A stretch of DNA of 64,000 bases. It comes from Paenibacillus swuensis (lineage in GTDB: Bacteria; Bacillota; Bacilli; Paenibacillales; DY6). Under the pieces are notes generated by a model. The model ran no database searches. It saw only the letters and a program-made list of their open reading frames with translations, and was not told the DNA's origin. The first letter of the stretch is position 1; each line of letters begins with the position of its first letter. Below, piece by piece: positions 35,720-44,200 of the stretch. Where the stretch lies: the NCBI RefSeq assembly GCF_001644605.1, contig NZ_CP011388.1, positions 452,440 through 516,439 of the forward strand. The letters are read 5' to 3'. A program made the position numbers and the translations under genes.

Positions 35720-35752
35720 TCTTCGCTGCACTTCCTTTCTTGTTCATAAACG

Positions 35753-36982
35753 TTACGGCTGTGCCATTTGCCTTGCTTGTACAGGGATGATGTTATAAAT
35801 GTTCTGGGCGTTCCGAAACATGATTTTCTCCGCCAATTGCTCCGCTTGCTTCAACGTAAAGTAGCCTTGTTCCACCTTCTCCGACAACACGCGTGTAAGC
35901 ACATGGCGGAATGCCATCGATGCCCCCACCGCTTCCTCGGAGGTCCAGGTGTCGCCGCCCCAGGCCAGCGTCCGAATGTCTGGCAGCACTTCAATATACA
36001 TGTGCAGCGCCTGAACGGCTGCTGACGTAGAAATCAAAGGCAGCCAGTTGATGTCGATCAGGACGTTCTGGTAGTTGTGCGCCAGTCCCGCCGTCTCATG
36101 AATCCAGGGAAATCCCCCGTGGAAGAGAACGAACTTGTTTCCCGGATGCGAAGCGATAAGCCCTTCCAGATTCAGCGGGTTGGATCCTTCAAGAAGCGCT
36201 AATCCGGTATGAATCTGAATAGGCAGATCCAGCTCTTCCGCAACCTTGCATGCCGCGCCGAGTATATAATCGCCGAAGCGGTTCTGCTCCTCTTGGGTAA
36301 GCTCCGACGGATGCTTCAGGTACAACGCTTCCGCTTGCTCGCGGGTTACGGTCTGGAAGCGGATCGTGCGCTGATAAGCCGACGCGCATTTCAATCCTGC
36401 GATCGAAGGTCTGCGCCGTACCAGTTCTTCCCTTAACAGCTCCAGATAGGTGTCCAGATCGGGAATTACAGACCCTGCGTTCGCATGCGGATTACATCCG
36501 TCATGATCGACCGAATCCGGGTGGAATCCCTGCATCCACATGTCCAGCCGGTATACGGCCGTAACCATATCCGGGTAGCCTACATCGCTCCCCGTGTTCC
36601 AATAGCAGTCTTCCAGAAATCGGATATACCCTGCTTTCTCCTGCAAGAGGCGGATATGGTATCCCGGTTCCTGATGGGCCCGGCGGATTTTTTCGGAAAG
36701 GCTGTCCCAATTATCAGGCGTAATTTCCTCCTCCCCGTAAATGGAAGATACGGCTTTCTCCAACCAGACAAAATAGGAATTGCAGCGGATCTTCTCAAGC
36801 CAAGCCGCGCGGGCGCCCGCCTCCGGGGTCGGCGGAGCGGTATACCATCCCACATAAGAGCAGGAGAACAGCGTATCCAGGGACATGCCTGCATAAAAAT
36901 CGTCATCCCTGTGGTGTTCATGCGTACTGAAAATCGGGGTTTGTGCTATAAAGGATGCTAAATGCTCACTTGACTTACTCAT
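35753..36982 (-). CDS. Amidohydrolase_2-family metal-dependent hydrolase
   Basis: A 409-residue TIM-barrel hydrolase of the amidohydrolase superfamily. Metal-ligand motifs are STHEHH near residue 20, IQIHTGLA, FVLFHGGFPW and WGGDTW (terminal Asp). Family 2 members include decarboxylases, lactonases and glucuronate isomerase-like enzymes. In a sugar locus a lactonase or an isomerase/deglycosylating step is plausible, but I cannot assign a substrate. Start ATG follows AGGAGG, 18 nt after the rhamnosidase stop codon. Confidence 0.82.
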   Translation of the reverse strand: MSKSSEHLASFIAQTPIFSTHEHHRDDDFYAGMSLDTLFSCSYVGWYTAPPTPEAGARAAWLEKIRCNSYFVWLEKAVSSIYGEEEITPDNWDSLSEKIRRAHQEPGYHIRLLQEKAGYIRFLEDCYWNTGSDVGYPDMVTAVYRLDMWMQGFHPDSVDHDGCNPHANAGSVIPDLDTYLELLREELVRRRPSIAGLKCASAYQRTIRFQTVTREQAEALYLKHPSELTQEEQNRFGDYILGAACKVAEELDLPIQIHTGLALLEGSNPLNLEGLIASHPGNKFVLFHGGFPWIHETAGLAHNYQNVLIDINWLPLISTSAAVQALHMYIEVLPDIRTLAWGGDTWTSEEAVGASMAFRHVLTRVLSEKVEQGYFTLKQAEQLAEKIMFRNAQNIYNIIPVQARQMAQP

Positions 36983-37000
36983 GTTTCATTCCTCCTGTTT

Positions 37001-39304
37001 TTACGCCTGTACCAATTTATCCTGGACCGGATACGACTCGATGCGGATCCTTTCCGGATAGCCTTCTTCCAGCACCAGCTCCATGGAATCCGGATATCGG
37101 AGCAAGCCTTCCAGTATACCGCCGTTTTCTTTCCACTTTATATCCACCCAGCCGTCCTTCGTAGGAAGCCGGCCTTCCGCCCATTGGACGGTCTGGAACG
37201 GGACGGTAATCTTCAAGCGCCCGTGCCCTTGTTCCATGATGTTGACGCCCAGAATCAGCTGATACAGAATATAGCCGGGCGAAGCACCCCATCCATGGCA
37301 CATACTGACACGCGGTTCTTCCCACAAATAGGTGGGCACATTGCCCTGGTAAGTACTCGGGGTCACGCAGAAGGAACTGGCGTGATCGTAAGTCTCCCAC
37401 CAGGTCACCGCGCCCCGCGCCACCATGCCGCCCCAGTAATTGCGAATCAGTCCGGCGGCTTGCTTGCGGCGGTTTAGCTTCAGGAACACTTCCAGGACGA
37501 TGTGCTGGAAGAAGGCGCCTTTCACTTCAGCTGCTTTACCTGTGTTGTAATAATCGGTAAGGAACCGGTCAGCTTCCTCCTCCGTCATCAGGTTCGCCCA
37601 AATCGCCAGGAAATTGGTCTGCAGCGAGACGTGCTCTGAAAGCTGGTTTCCGTCCATACAGTCGGCATAAGCACCTTTCTCTTCGATCCATAGATTGGTT
37701 CTAATCGCAAGCTGAAGTGCCTCTGCCTTAATCCGCAGCTCCTCAGAATAGTCCGTCAAGCCGAGAGCCTCTGCCAGCGGAACCATGCACTGCAAGGCTT
37801 TGTAGTAAATACAAGAGATGGCCGTAACCTTATCCCTCCGGTCGAGGTGCTCCGTCCAGTCGATAAAGCAGAAGAACCCGGGGCGCGCCGCATTAGCGAA
37901 CAATCCCGTGTCATCGGCCTGTGCGTCGAACCACTCTACGACGCGTACGAGATTCGTCCAAATCTGCTCGAGAAACGCACGGTCCTGCGTATACATGTAG
38001 TACTCATACACGCCGATCAGCCAATGTCCGTTGAAGTCCGGAAGCAGCATCTTGTTCGTTTCCGGGCCGGTACCGGGAATCCACCCTTCCTCCTGCTGAA
38101 TGCGAGCCCCCTGCAGCAGGCATTTGCGGAGAAGCTTCGTGTCGCCGTACATATGATAAATTACTTTGCCCATCACCACGGCATCCGCTACCCACAGCGC
38201 CTTTTCCCGCCAAGGGCAGTCCTCCAGATGGTCCTGGCTGTTCATGACCGTCGTAATTTGGCTGATGTCCCATATGCGGTCCAGCATGGGATCCGACGTC
38301 CGGAACGTACCTGCCTCCGGAAAATCATAATGCTGGTTCTCGAAGCGGAACATCAGCAAGTCCACCGGCTGCGGGGTCGCCATCAACGTCAGCTGAACAT
38401 ACCGGCAAGCCCTGCGGCCGTAAGGCTGGAGCACGTTCAACCCTTTCTTGAGCAAAAAGGTGTCGACATACTGCAGTTCCAGCGACTCGCCGTAAGCGAG
38501 ACGGACCACACCGCCCTCAGGCGCATCCATGCGCAGTTCAGGGCGTCCGACGACTTCGGTTGCGAAATCGTAGACGATGCCGGGCAAAGATCCCGGGACA
38601 GAAGCATCAATCCGAATCGGGAAGGCAACGGCAAATTCATCGGAAGCTACCTGCACAGCGTCCAGTCTGCCGTAATTCCTTTCCATCCGAACCACCAATT
38701 TAGGAGACACCCATTCTTTGTGCAAAAAAGGGATTTCCCTTGCCAAAAGCCGCGGCCACGGGCCATCCGGATCGTTGGCTGCCGCAGCGATGACCGCCGG
38801 CGCCCAAGCAGAATCGTCGTATTCGGGCTGTTCCCAGCCGTCCTCCCGTTCCGCTGCGTAAATTTCATTAAATCCGCCCCAGCGGCTGATGCGCATCGTC
38901 CGGGTTTCGTACCGCGGTGAAATTCTGCATTTCCATGACGTGTCTGTAACCAGCGGGTTGCCCGCCATATCTAGACTCACAATCAGACCGGCCTCGCCCT
39001 GCATCTGTTCAATGACGATATCCTTCTCCCCGAACCGATAACCTACCACCGTGATGCAGTTGCTGCCGGGCTGCAGGAATTCAGTCACATCATACGAATC
39101 GTAATACTGCCATTCCGGCGAACAAGGGCTCGGCCCCCGCCCAATCAAGTGCCCGTTTACGCACAGCAGATATTCCTGTGAGGCTGAGATGTGGAGCTTG
39201 GCATCATTGACTGTGCTCAATTGAAAAGTCTTGCGAAAATCTACATAGCTGTTGGTTAACGTCGAGAGGCTCTCATGCCAGATCCAGCTAGCTTCCGGAT
39301 TCAT
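37001..39304 (-). CDS. GH78-like alpha-L-rhamnosidase-family protein
   Basis: A 767-residue cytosolic protein. The N-terminal Bac_rhamnosid_N-like sandwich (about 1-180) has YLLCVNGHLIGRGPSPCSPEW. A second beta domain follows. The (alpha/alpha)6 barrel (about 335-660) has QDHLEDCPWREKALWVADAV, where GH78 places its DCP-R-E acid motif, and later TWWETYDHASSFC and HGWGASPGY. The C-terminal beta domain completes the fold. GH78 removes alpha-L-rhamnose, but related sequences act on other sugars. Its ATG overlaps the creatininase-family stop (ATGA), implying translational coupling. Confidence 0.83.
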   Translation of the reverse strand: MNPEASWIWHESLSTLTNSYVDFRKTFQLSTVNDAKLHISASQEYLLCVNGHLIGRGPSPCSPEWQYYDSYDVTEFLQPGSNCITVVGYRFGEKDIVIEQMQGEAGLIVSLDMAGNPLVTDTSWKCRISPRYETRTMRISRWGGFNEIYAAEREDGWEQPEYDDSAWAPAVIAAAANDPDGPWPRLLAREIPFLHKEWVSPKLVVRMERNYGRLDAVQVASDEFAVAFPIRIDASVPGSLPGIVYDFATEVVGRPELRMDAPEGGVVRLAYGESLELQYVDTFLLKKGLNVLQPYGRRACRYVQLTLMATPQPVDLLMFRFENQHYDFPEAGTFRTSDPMLDRIWDISQITTVMNSQDHLEDCPWREKALWVADAVVMGKVIYHMYGDTKLLRKCLLQGARIQQEEGWIPGTGPETNKMLLPDFNGHWLIGVYEYYMYTQDRAFLEQIWTNLVRVVEWFDAQADDTGLFANAARPGFFCFIDWTEHLDRRDKVTAISCIYYKALQCMVPLAEALGLTDYSEELRIKAEALQLAIRTNLWIEEKGAYADCMDGNQLSEHVSLQTNFLAIWANLMTEEEADRFLTDYYNTGKAAEVKGAFFQHIVLEVFLKLNRRKQAAGLIRNYWGGMVARGAVTWWETYDHASSFCVTPSTYQGNVPTYLWEEPRVSMCHGWGASPGYILYQLILGVNIMEQGHGRLKITVPFQTVQWAEGRLPTKDGWVDIKWKENGGILEGLLRYPDSMELVLEEGYPERIRIESYPVQDKLVQA

Positions 39305-40215
39305 GGGGACTCCAACCCCTCAGCGACAGGCTGCTCCCAATGAAGCTTTGCCCGCCTTGCGATCTCACTGAATTGATTCTCGAGCAAAAGCTTGCCGTAC
39401 TCCGCCATCCCGGTATGCGCCATATGCCTCCAGAACTCCCAAGGCCCGACCTGCCTCCAGCCTTTCAGCTGCATGCGGAGAATCGCTCGCTCGCTGTCCG
39501 CATAAGCTTCCCTTGTCGCTTCATCCCATTGCAGCATCTGTTCCGCTAACGCGGCCAGCCTGTCAGTGATCAGCTCCGCATATCTCTCGCCGAGTTCGGG
39601 GGATGACCCTTTCTCGATGTCATCCGTAACGCCATAATCCGGATCCTCTTTGATCCGGTCCATAGCCACCAAGTCCGGATGCAGATGCCATAACAGCGAC
39701 GTTTCGCCGATGCCTGCGTGATCTCCCCAATACCCTGCATCCAACGCCAGCCAATATTCCGGAACGCCCAGCACAGGCACCTGCAGCCGCTCCGTCATGC
39801 GCACGGCCGCCTCGCGCACCACTATCTGCTGGTTGTGGCCGTAATGGCCGGTGACGATAATAATCGCTTTAAACCCGTTGCGGACCGCTTCTTCGCACAG
39901 CTTCTCGATCCAAGGGCGAAGCATCACATTGTCCCAGTCGTATTCGCCTTCGATGATGACCGTTGCGGGTTTGTCCAATCCGCCCATGCCCCCGTACAAC
40001 GGAGGATGGACCACGCCGCCTCCCGCTTTGCGCGCGGTGCGCACCAGCAGCTCATGCGCCTTGAGCGAATCGAGCCCCAGCGCGTTGTGTTCCCCATGCC
40101 ATTCCACGGTGCCGAGAGGCAGAAACAATACGGGCAGTTTCGCCTGCGCCCGCCTGAATTCGGCCGGAAGCATGCGCTCCCATTGAATTTGTTCTCTTGT
40201 CAGTTCCTGTTCCAC
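39301..40215 (-). CDS. Creatininase-family (creatinine amidohydrolase) protein
   Basis: A 304-residue cytosolic metalloenzyme. Family metal-ligand motifs are PLGTVEWHGEHNALGLDSLKA (Glu, His, Asp), VTGHYGHNQQIV and a later Glu-rich region. The family hydrolyses cyclic or linear amides and includes creatininase and lactam hydrolases of cofactor pathways. In carbohydrate loci members are common but uncharacterised. The start is GTG with AGGGGG 8 nt upstream. It is the first gene of the enzyme operon and is directly preceded by the regulon promoter at 40248-40309. Confidence 0.86.
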   Translation of the reverse strand: MEQELTREQIQWERMLPAEFRRAQAKLPVLFLPLGTVEWHGEHNALGLDSLKAHELLVRTARKAGGGVVHPPLYGGMGGLDKPATVIIEGEYDWDNVMLRPWIEKLCEEAVRNGFKAIIIVTGHYGHNQQIVVREAAVRMTERLQVPVLGVPEYWLALDAGYWGDHAGIGETSLLWHLHPDLVAMDRIKEDPDYGVTDDIEKGSSPELGERYAELITDRLAALAEQMLQWDEATREAYADSERAILRMQLKGWRQVGPWEFWRHMAHTGMAEYGKLLLENQFSEIARRAKLHWEQPVAEGLESP

Positions 40216-40247
40216 TCTGCGTACCCCCTGTAAGTAGTGTCCATTTC

Positions 40248-40309
40248 ATCTTAAGACAGTTGCCGGGGGGCGGTAAGAACAATATTTTTACCTTCGGATA
40301 CTTTCTTGC
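40248..40309 (-). promoter_or_regulatory. Regulon operator and promoter of the enzyme operon
   Basis: The 28-bp element (40282-40309) begins GCAAGA-AGTAT on the minus strand and ends GTAAAAATAT. It is identical to 48333-48360 at 24 of 28 positions. The -10 box TAAGAT (40248-40253) follows after exactly 28 nt. No -35 consensus is present, as expected for an activator-dependent promoter. Confidence 0.7.
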
Positions 40310-40324
40310 CGTGTCTCTCTTGAA

Positions 40325-40388
40325 TAGAAAATCAGCCTTACTCTTTAGAAAATACGCCAAGAACCGGTCCGTCCGTCCGTGCTACATT
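40325..40388 (+). promoter_or_regulatory. AraC-type direct repeat and promoter of first PhyH gene
   Basis: TAGAAAAT followed by a GCC occurs at 40325 and again at 40346, a period of 21 bp (two helical turns), typical of AraC-family operators. A -10 candidate TACATT lies at 40383-40388. The AraC regulator at 41287 is the natural candidate ligand-responsive activator. Confidence 0.5.
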
Positions 40389-40426
40389 GGGTGCAGATCG
40401 AATATCACCTGAAAGGACTGTTGAAC

Positions 40427-41203
40427 ATGAACGTATTGAGCAAAGAGACTGTGGAAGCTTACCGGGAGTATGGATTTGTGCAGATCGACGATGTGCTTTC
40501 GCCGGAAGAAGTGAGGGAGCTTGCTTCGTATATGGAAGAGGCGATGGTGCAAAAGAATGAACATGCGGTGAACCAGGACGCGCCTGGCGGAAGCTACTAT
40601 AGAGTGCTGAACCAGAAAGTCAATGTGTGGAGAGACCATGGAGGCATGGCGCAATTTTCATTTCACTCCAAGCTCGCCCGAATGGCGTTAGAGCTCACAG
40701 GTGCGGAAGGCATCCGCTTGTTCCATGACCATGCGCTGTGGAAAATGCCTCAGGATTCCAAGCCTACCCCCTGGCATCAGGATTTCCCCTACTGGCCGAT
40801 GAACGAGCCAGGCGCATTGTCGATCTGGATCCCTGTTGACGATGTGGATGAAAATAACGGCTGCATGATGTTTGTGCCGGAATCGCAGAAGAAAGGAAAA
40901 CTGACGGGGATCGATTTTTTAAATCCGCAGGACCTGTTCGAGATTGCCGACATGAAGGACATGGAGAAAGATAAACCGGTCAAGGTTCCGCTCAAGGCGG
41001 GCAGCTGCACGTTCCACAACGGCCTGACGTTTCACTACGCGCATGCGAACCTGACGGACCGTCCAAGACGCGTGCTGGCGATCATCTACATGCCGGACGG
41101 AACCACCTACAGCGGCCAGCCTCACCAGATGACGAACGATATAGGACTGGTTGCGGGCGAACCGATCAAGGGACCGCTGTTCCCACTGCTGGCCAAAAAA
41201 TGA
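40427..41203 (+). CDS. Phytanoyl-CoA dioxygenase (PhyH)-family Fe(II)/2-oxoglutarate oxygenase
   Basis: A 258-residue cytosolic oxygenase. The iron facial triad is visible as HQD (PTPWHQDFPYWPM) and a distal His in the TFHNGLTFHYAHANLTDRPR stretch; the following Arg pair is the likely 2-oxoglutarate anchor. Family members hydroxylate small molecules. I chose ATG 40427, which has AAAGGA 9 nt upstream. It is divergent from the creatininase-headed operon and followed 83 nt later by an AraC gene. The substrate is unknown; hydroxylation of a methylated or deoxy sugar, or of an aglycone, is possible (inference). Confidence 0.88.
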   Translation: MNVLSKETVEAYREYGFVQIDDVLSPEEVRELASYMEEAMVQKNEHAVNQDAPGGSYYRVLNQKVNVWRDHGGMAQFSFHSKLARMALELTGAEGIRLFHDHALWKMPQDSKPTPWHQDFPYWPMNEPGALSIWIPVDDVDENNGCMMFVPESQKKGKLTGIDFLNPQDLFEIADMKDMEKDKPVKVPLKAGSCTFHNGLTFHYAHANLTDRPRRVLAIIYMPDGTTYSGQPHQMTNDIGLVAGEPIKGPLFPLLAKK

Positions 41204-41225
41204 GTTAAACTTAAAGCCGTTCCCG

Positions 41226-41255
41226 TTTACACTACTCCGGCAGTTGGTTTACAAT
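41226..41255 (+). promoter_or_regulatory. Promoter of the AraC regulator at 41287
   Basis: TTTACA (41226-41231) and TACAAT (41250-41255) are 18 nt apart. The predicted start of transcription leaves a short leader that supports the TTG start codon at 41287. Confidence 0.55.
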
Positions 41256-41286
41256 CAGGAATAAACCGCTGCTGGAGGGATCGGCC

Positions 41287-42174
41287 TTGCATAAACTCAG
41301 AAATACGGATTACTTCCCGACTGCGGGTCTGCAATTTCACTGCGACCGGGTTATTCTTTCCCCCAACGTTACCGTCACGCCCCACTCCCACGAGTTCATT
41401 GAGCTGGTCTATATTGAAGAAGGCAGCGGCCGGCACAGCTATAAAGGCAACACCTCCCGGATCGGCGCAGGTGATGTGTTCATGATTGAGCCGGATGTGG
41501 AGCATGCGTACTACGTCGATGCTTCCGGACCTCTGATTGTCCACAATCTGTTGATCGGACCCGCTTTCTTACAGCAGGAAATCCAGTCGCTCTCCGCGCT
41601 AAGTTCGTTTATTGAATTTTATTTTGTGGAACCGATGCTCCGGGGATCCTTTCAATTCAAAACATTCCTAAGCCTTGAATACACCCAGCAAGTGCATCTA
41701 ATGGAACAGCTTAAGCGCATTTCCGAAGAATACAGGGACCAGCCCGTCGGATACTCTCTGGCGATTAAATCCCAGCTGGTGACTCTATTTATCTTTCTAA
41801 CCCGGTGTTACGAGAATAAGAACGGCCCCAAAGCCATACTGTCCCGCGACCATGACCTCATGGATTCGATCTGCGCTTTCATTCATAAGCATTACGCCCA
41901 GCCTTTGTCGCTCGATCAAGTGAGCAGGCTCTGCGGTATGAGTACCGCTTCTTTCTCCGCTAAATTCAAGAAACACGCCGGCAAAACGATGATTGAATAC
42001 CGCAACGACATCCGCCTTTCTCAAGCCCTTCAGCTGATTACCGTTACGGACATGAAAATGAGCGAAATTTCCAGCGAGGTCGGCTTTGAAGATGTCAGTT
42101 TCTTCAACAAGCAATTCAAACAGATGTACGGACAATCCCCTTCTCAATTCAGAAAAAGGCAGCCGAGCCATTAA
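41287..42174 (+). CDS. AraC-family transcriptional regulator
   Basis: A 295-residue regulator with an N-terminal cupin (TPHSHEFIELVYIEEGSG, FMIEPDVEHAYYV) and a C-terminal AraC domain (about 190-292) containing CGMSTASFSAKFKKHAGKTM and GFEDVSFFNKQFKQMYGQSP. The start is TTG with GGAGGG 7 nt upstream. It is adjacent to the first PhyH gene and convergent with a second AraC gene, with which its stop codon overlaps at a shared TTAA. Confidence 0.9.
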   Translation: MHKLRNTDYFPTAGLQFHCDRVILSPNVTVTPHSHEFIELVYIEEGSGRHSYKGNTSRIGAGDVFMIEPDVEHAYYVDASGPLIVHNLLIGPAFLQQEIQSLSALSSFIEFYFVEPMLRGSFQFKTFLSLEYTQQVHLMEQLKRISEEYRDQPVGYSLAIKSQLVTLFIFLTRCYENKNGPKAILSRDHDLMDSICAFIHKHYAQPLSLDQVSRLCGMSTASFSAKFKKHAGKTMIEYRNDIRLSQALQLITVTDMKMSEISSEVGFEDVSFFNKQFKQMYGQSPSQFRKRQPSH

Positions 42175-43052
42175 ATCCAACGCTTCAGCTGTCGGTACCG
42201 CGTCGGCTGCTCTCCCGTCTGTTGCTTGAACCAGCGGGAAAAATAATGAACGCTGCCGTAATTCAGCCTCTCCGAAATCTCCGTTACCGTGAGCTCGGTC
42301 TCCTGCAGCAGCCGTTCAGCCTGCTGCAATTTGCATTGCAAGTGATAGGCATGCGGCGAAACGCCATACGCCTTGCGGAACATCCGAGACGCATAGTCAT
42401 GGCCGTACGGTGTCCACTCCTCCAGCCAACCGGGCGCATAAGCTTCACAGGCATGCCGTTCCAGCTGATGCCGGACCCAAGCCGCCTCTTCCTTATGATG
42501 GAAGGAATGGGTCCCCGCCGTGTCCAGCCAACGGTACAATTTGGCCGTCCATTGGAGCAGCAGACAAGACAGCACGATGGAGGAATAGCGGTCCCCCACC
42601 CGGTACTCCCTTACCATTTCTTCGAACAAGGTCTTCGGCCACATGCCCGGACTGCTGCAGTACGGAATGCCCTTCAAACGCTTCCCCGCTTCAAGTACCG
42701 GATGCAGCCGATCCATGGATTCTGCAGGAAGAATGGTCACATGGTGCGATCCCGCAGTTACATCCCCCTCTACCGAATCAGGACTGAAATGCAGTCCGTA
42801 TAACACAAAAGGATCCTCCTCGTCCGCCTCAAACCGGTGAGGTTCACCCGGACCGTAGTAGAATAACGAGCCCGGCTCCGCCTCATACCGGTTCCCCATG
42901 ATCTCGGCTTTCCCGCGCCCTTTTTCCACATAAATGAACTGATGGTCACAAATGATTCTAGGCCCGAACGTTTCCCCCGGCGTACAGAACAGCCTGTTCA
43001 CGAAATGCAGCCTGGGTTGCGACGCCCCGTTCATACTGCCGCTTTGCTTCAT
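42171..43052 (-). CDS. AraC-family transcriptional regulator
   Basis: A 293-residue regulator. The N-terminal cupin has PGSLFYYGPGEPHRFEADE. The C-terminal AraC domain has GHDYASRMFRKAYGVSP and LNYGSVHYFSRWFKQQTGEQP. Start ATG follows GGAGGGGG. It is divergent from the second PhyH gene, whose upstream region has 21-bp direct repeats suited to this family, so it probably activates that gene. Confidence 0.9.
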   Translation of the reverse strand: MKQSGSMNGASQPRLHFVNRLFCTPGETFGPRIICDHQFIYVEKGRGKAEIMGNRYEAEPGSLFYYGPGEPHRFEADEEDPFVLYGLHFSPDSVEGDVTAGSHHVTILPAESMDRLHPVLEAGKRLKGIPYCSSPGMWPKTLFEEMVREYRVGDRYSSIVLSCLLLQWTAKLYRWLDTAGTHSFHHKEEAAWVRHQLERHACEAYAPGWLEEWTPYGHDYASRMFRKAYGVSPHAYHLQCKLQQAERLLQETELTVTEISERLNYGSVHYFSRWFKQQTGEQPTRYRQLKRWI

Positions 43053-43085
43053 AAAACCCCCTCCTTTTTCTATAAAAAAACTCCG

Positions 43086-43127
43086 GTAAAGTGCAAATCG
43101 AACACCGTAAATGCAAAGACGGAACCT
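43086..43127 (+). promoter_or_regulatory. AraC-type direct repeats upstream of second PhyH gene
   Basis: GTAAA followed by TGCAAA occurs at 43086 and 43107, a 21-bp period, and each unit ends in an ACC. A -10 candidate TACTAT follows near 43136. This is a typical activator site layout in the short gap between the divergent AraC and PhyH genes. Confidence 0.55.
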
Positions 43128-43175
43128 GCTTTGCGTACTATGCTAAAGATAATCAATGAAAAGGAGGCAATACTC

Positions 43176-44126
43176 ATGACCCAACCGTTACAAGACAACG
43201 ACAAGAAACCGATCTCGTCCGAATTAACCGACGCAACTCCGCTTCTGAATGACCCTCAGGCATTGCAGGCACAAGCGAAACAGGACGGTGTGCTGTTCTT
43301 CCGGGGATTGCTTGACCGTCAGGCGGTATTGGATGTGCGTAAGGCGATTCTGGACATCCTTGATGAATATGATCTGCTTGACCGCAGCCGTCCATTAATG
43401 GAAGGGTCTGCAGACCCCGATCAGGTGCACCGTTATACTGCTGAAGAAATCGCTTGGAACGGCGTAGGCGTGCCTCTGGATATTTACCACAGAGTGCAAA
43501 AACTCGAAAGTTTTCACGCCTTAGCCCACAGCCCGGCGCTGATTAGTTTATATACAAATTTATTCGGCGCCGAGCCTTTTGTCCATCCGAGACATATCGG
43601 GCGGATCATGCTGCCCCATAAAGATCAGAAGCCGACCCCTTCCCATCAGGATTATCTGCATATTCAAGGGACGGAGCATACGTGGACCTGCTGGGCACCA
43701 TTGGGCGATGTGCCCCGCGAACTCGGCGGATTAGCCATGCTGAAGGGGAGCCAACAGTCCGGTCTGCTCGGGGTTACAGCGGCACCGGGAGCAGGCGGGC
43801 TGGAATCCATCCTGTGCGGACTCGACTATGAATGGCAGACCTGCGAATATCAAGCCGGGGACGTCATTACGTTCCACAGCCATACCGTGCATAAATCGAT
43901 GCCGAACCAGATCCCGGGCCGGGTCCGGTTGTCATGCGACTTCCGTTATCAACCGGCTCATGAACCGATCGAATCCGCGTCGCTTCTGCCTCACGGGCCT
44001 TTTGCCTGGGATGAGCTCTATGAAGGATGGACCCGCAGCGAGCTGATGCATTACTGGAATAAGATGAATTTCGACTATACTACCTTTGATGAATCGATTC
44101 GCTGGCAGAAGGATAAGATCTGCTAG
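43176..44126 (+). CDS. Phytanoyl-CoA dioxygenase (PhyH)-family oxygenase, second copy
   Basis: A 316-residue Fe(II)/2-oxoglutarate-dependent oxygenase, only distantly similar to the 40427 product. The facial triad is visible as HQD in TPSHQDYLHIQG and a distal His in FHSHTVHKSMPNQ; RVRLSCDFRYQP supplies the oxoglutarate Arg. Start ATG at 43176 follows AAGGAGG by 8 nt; open sequence upstream in frame overlaps the divergent AraC gene. It is isolated between its AraC regulator and a terminator. The substrate is unknown. Confidence 0.87.
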   Translation: MTQPLQDNDKKPISSELTDATPLLNDPQALQAQAKQDGVLFFRGLLDRQAVLDVRKAILDILDEYDLLDRSRPLMEGSADPDQVHRYTAEEIAWNGVGVPLDIYHRVQKLESFHALAHSPALISLYTNLFGAEPFVHPRHIGRIMLPHKDQKPTPSHQDYLHIQGTEHTWTCWAPLGDVPRELGGLAMLKGSQQSGLLGVTAAPGAGGLESILCGLDYEWQTCEYQAGDVITFHSHTVHKSMPNQIPGRVRLSCDFRYQPAHEPIESASLLPHGPFAWDELYEGWTRSELMHYWNKMNFDYTTFDESIRWQKDKIC

Positions 44127-44148
44127 GAAGTCTTGCATCGTAACAGAA

Positions 44149-44181
44149 AGGTTGCGGGAAACATTCCCGCAACCTTTTTTT
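44149..44181 (+). terminator. Rho-independent terminator of second PhyH gene
   Basis: AGGTTGCGGGAA pairs with TTCCCGCAACCT around a 3-nt loop, followed by a T7 run. Confidence 0.9.
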
Positions 44182-44200
44182 GTACTCTATAGATTCCGAC

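Noticed and set aside
37847-38920. 357-codon plus-strand open frame inside the GH78-like gene
   Set aside because: Antisense shadow with Arg/His/Gln-rich composition and no ribosome binding site.
42165-42180. Overlap of convergent AraC genes as a possible frameshift or fusion
   Set aside because: Both stop codons lie in a shared TTAA; each protein has a complete AraC domain, so it is a simple 4-bp convergent overlap.
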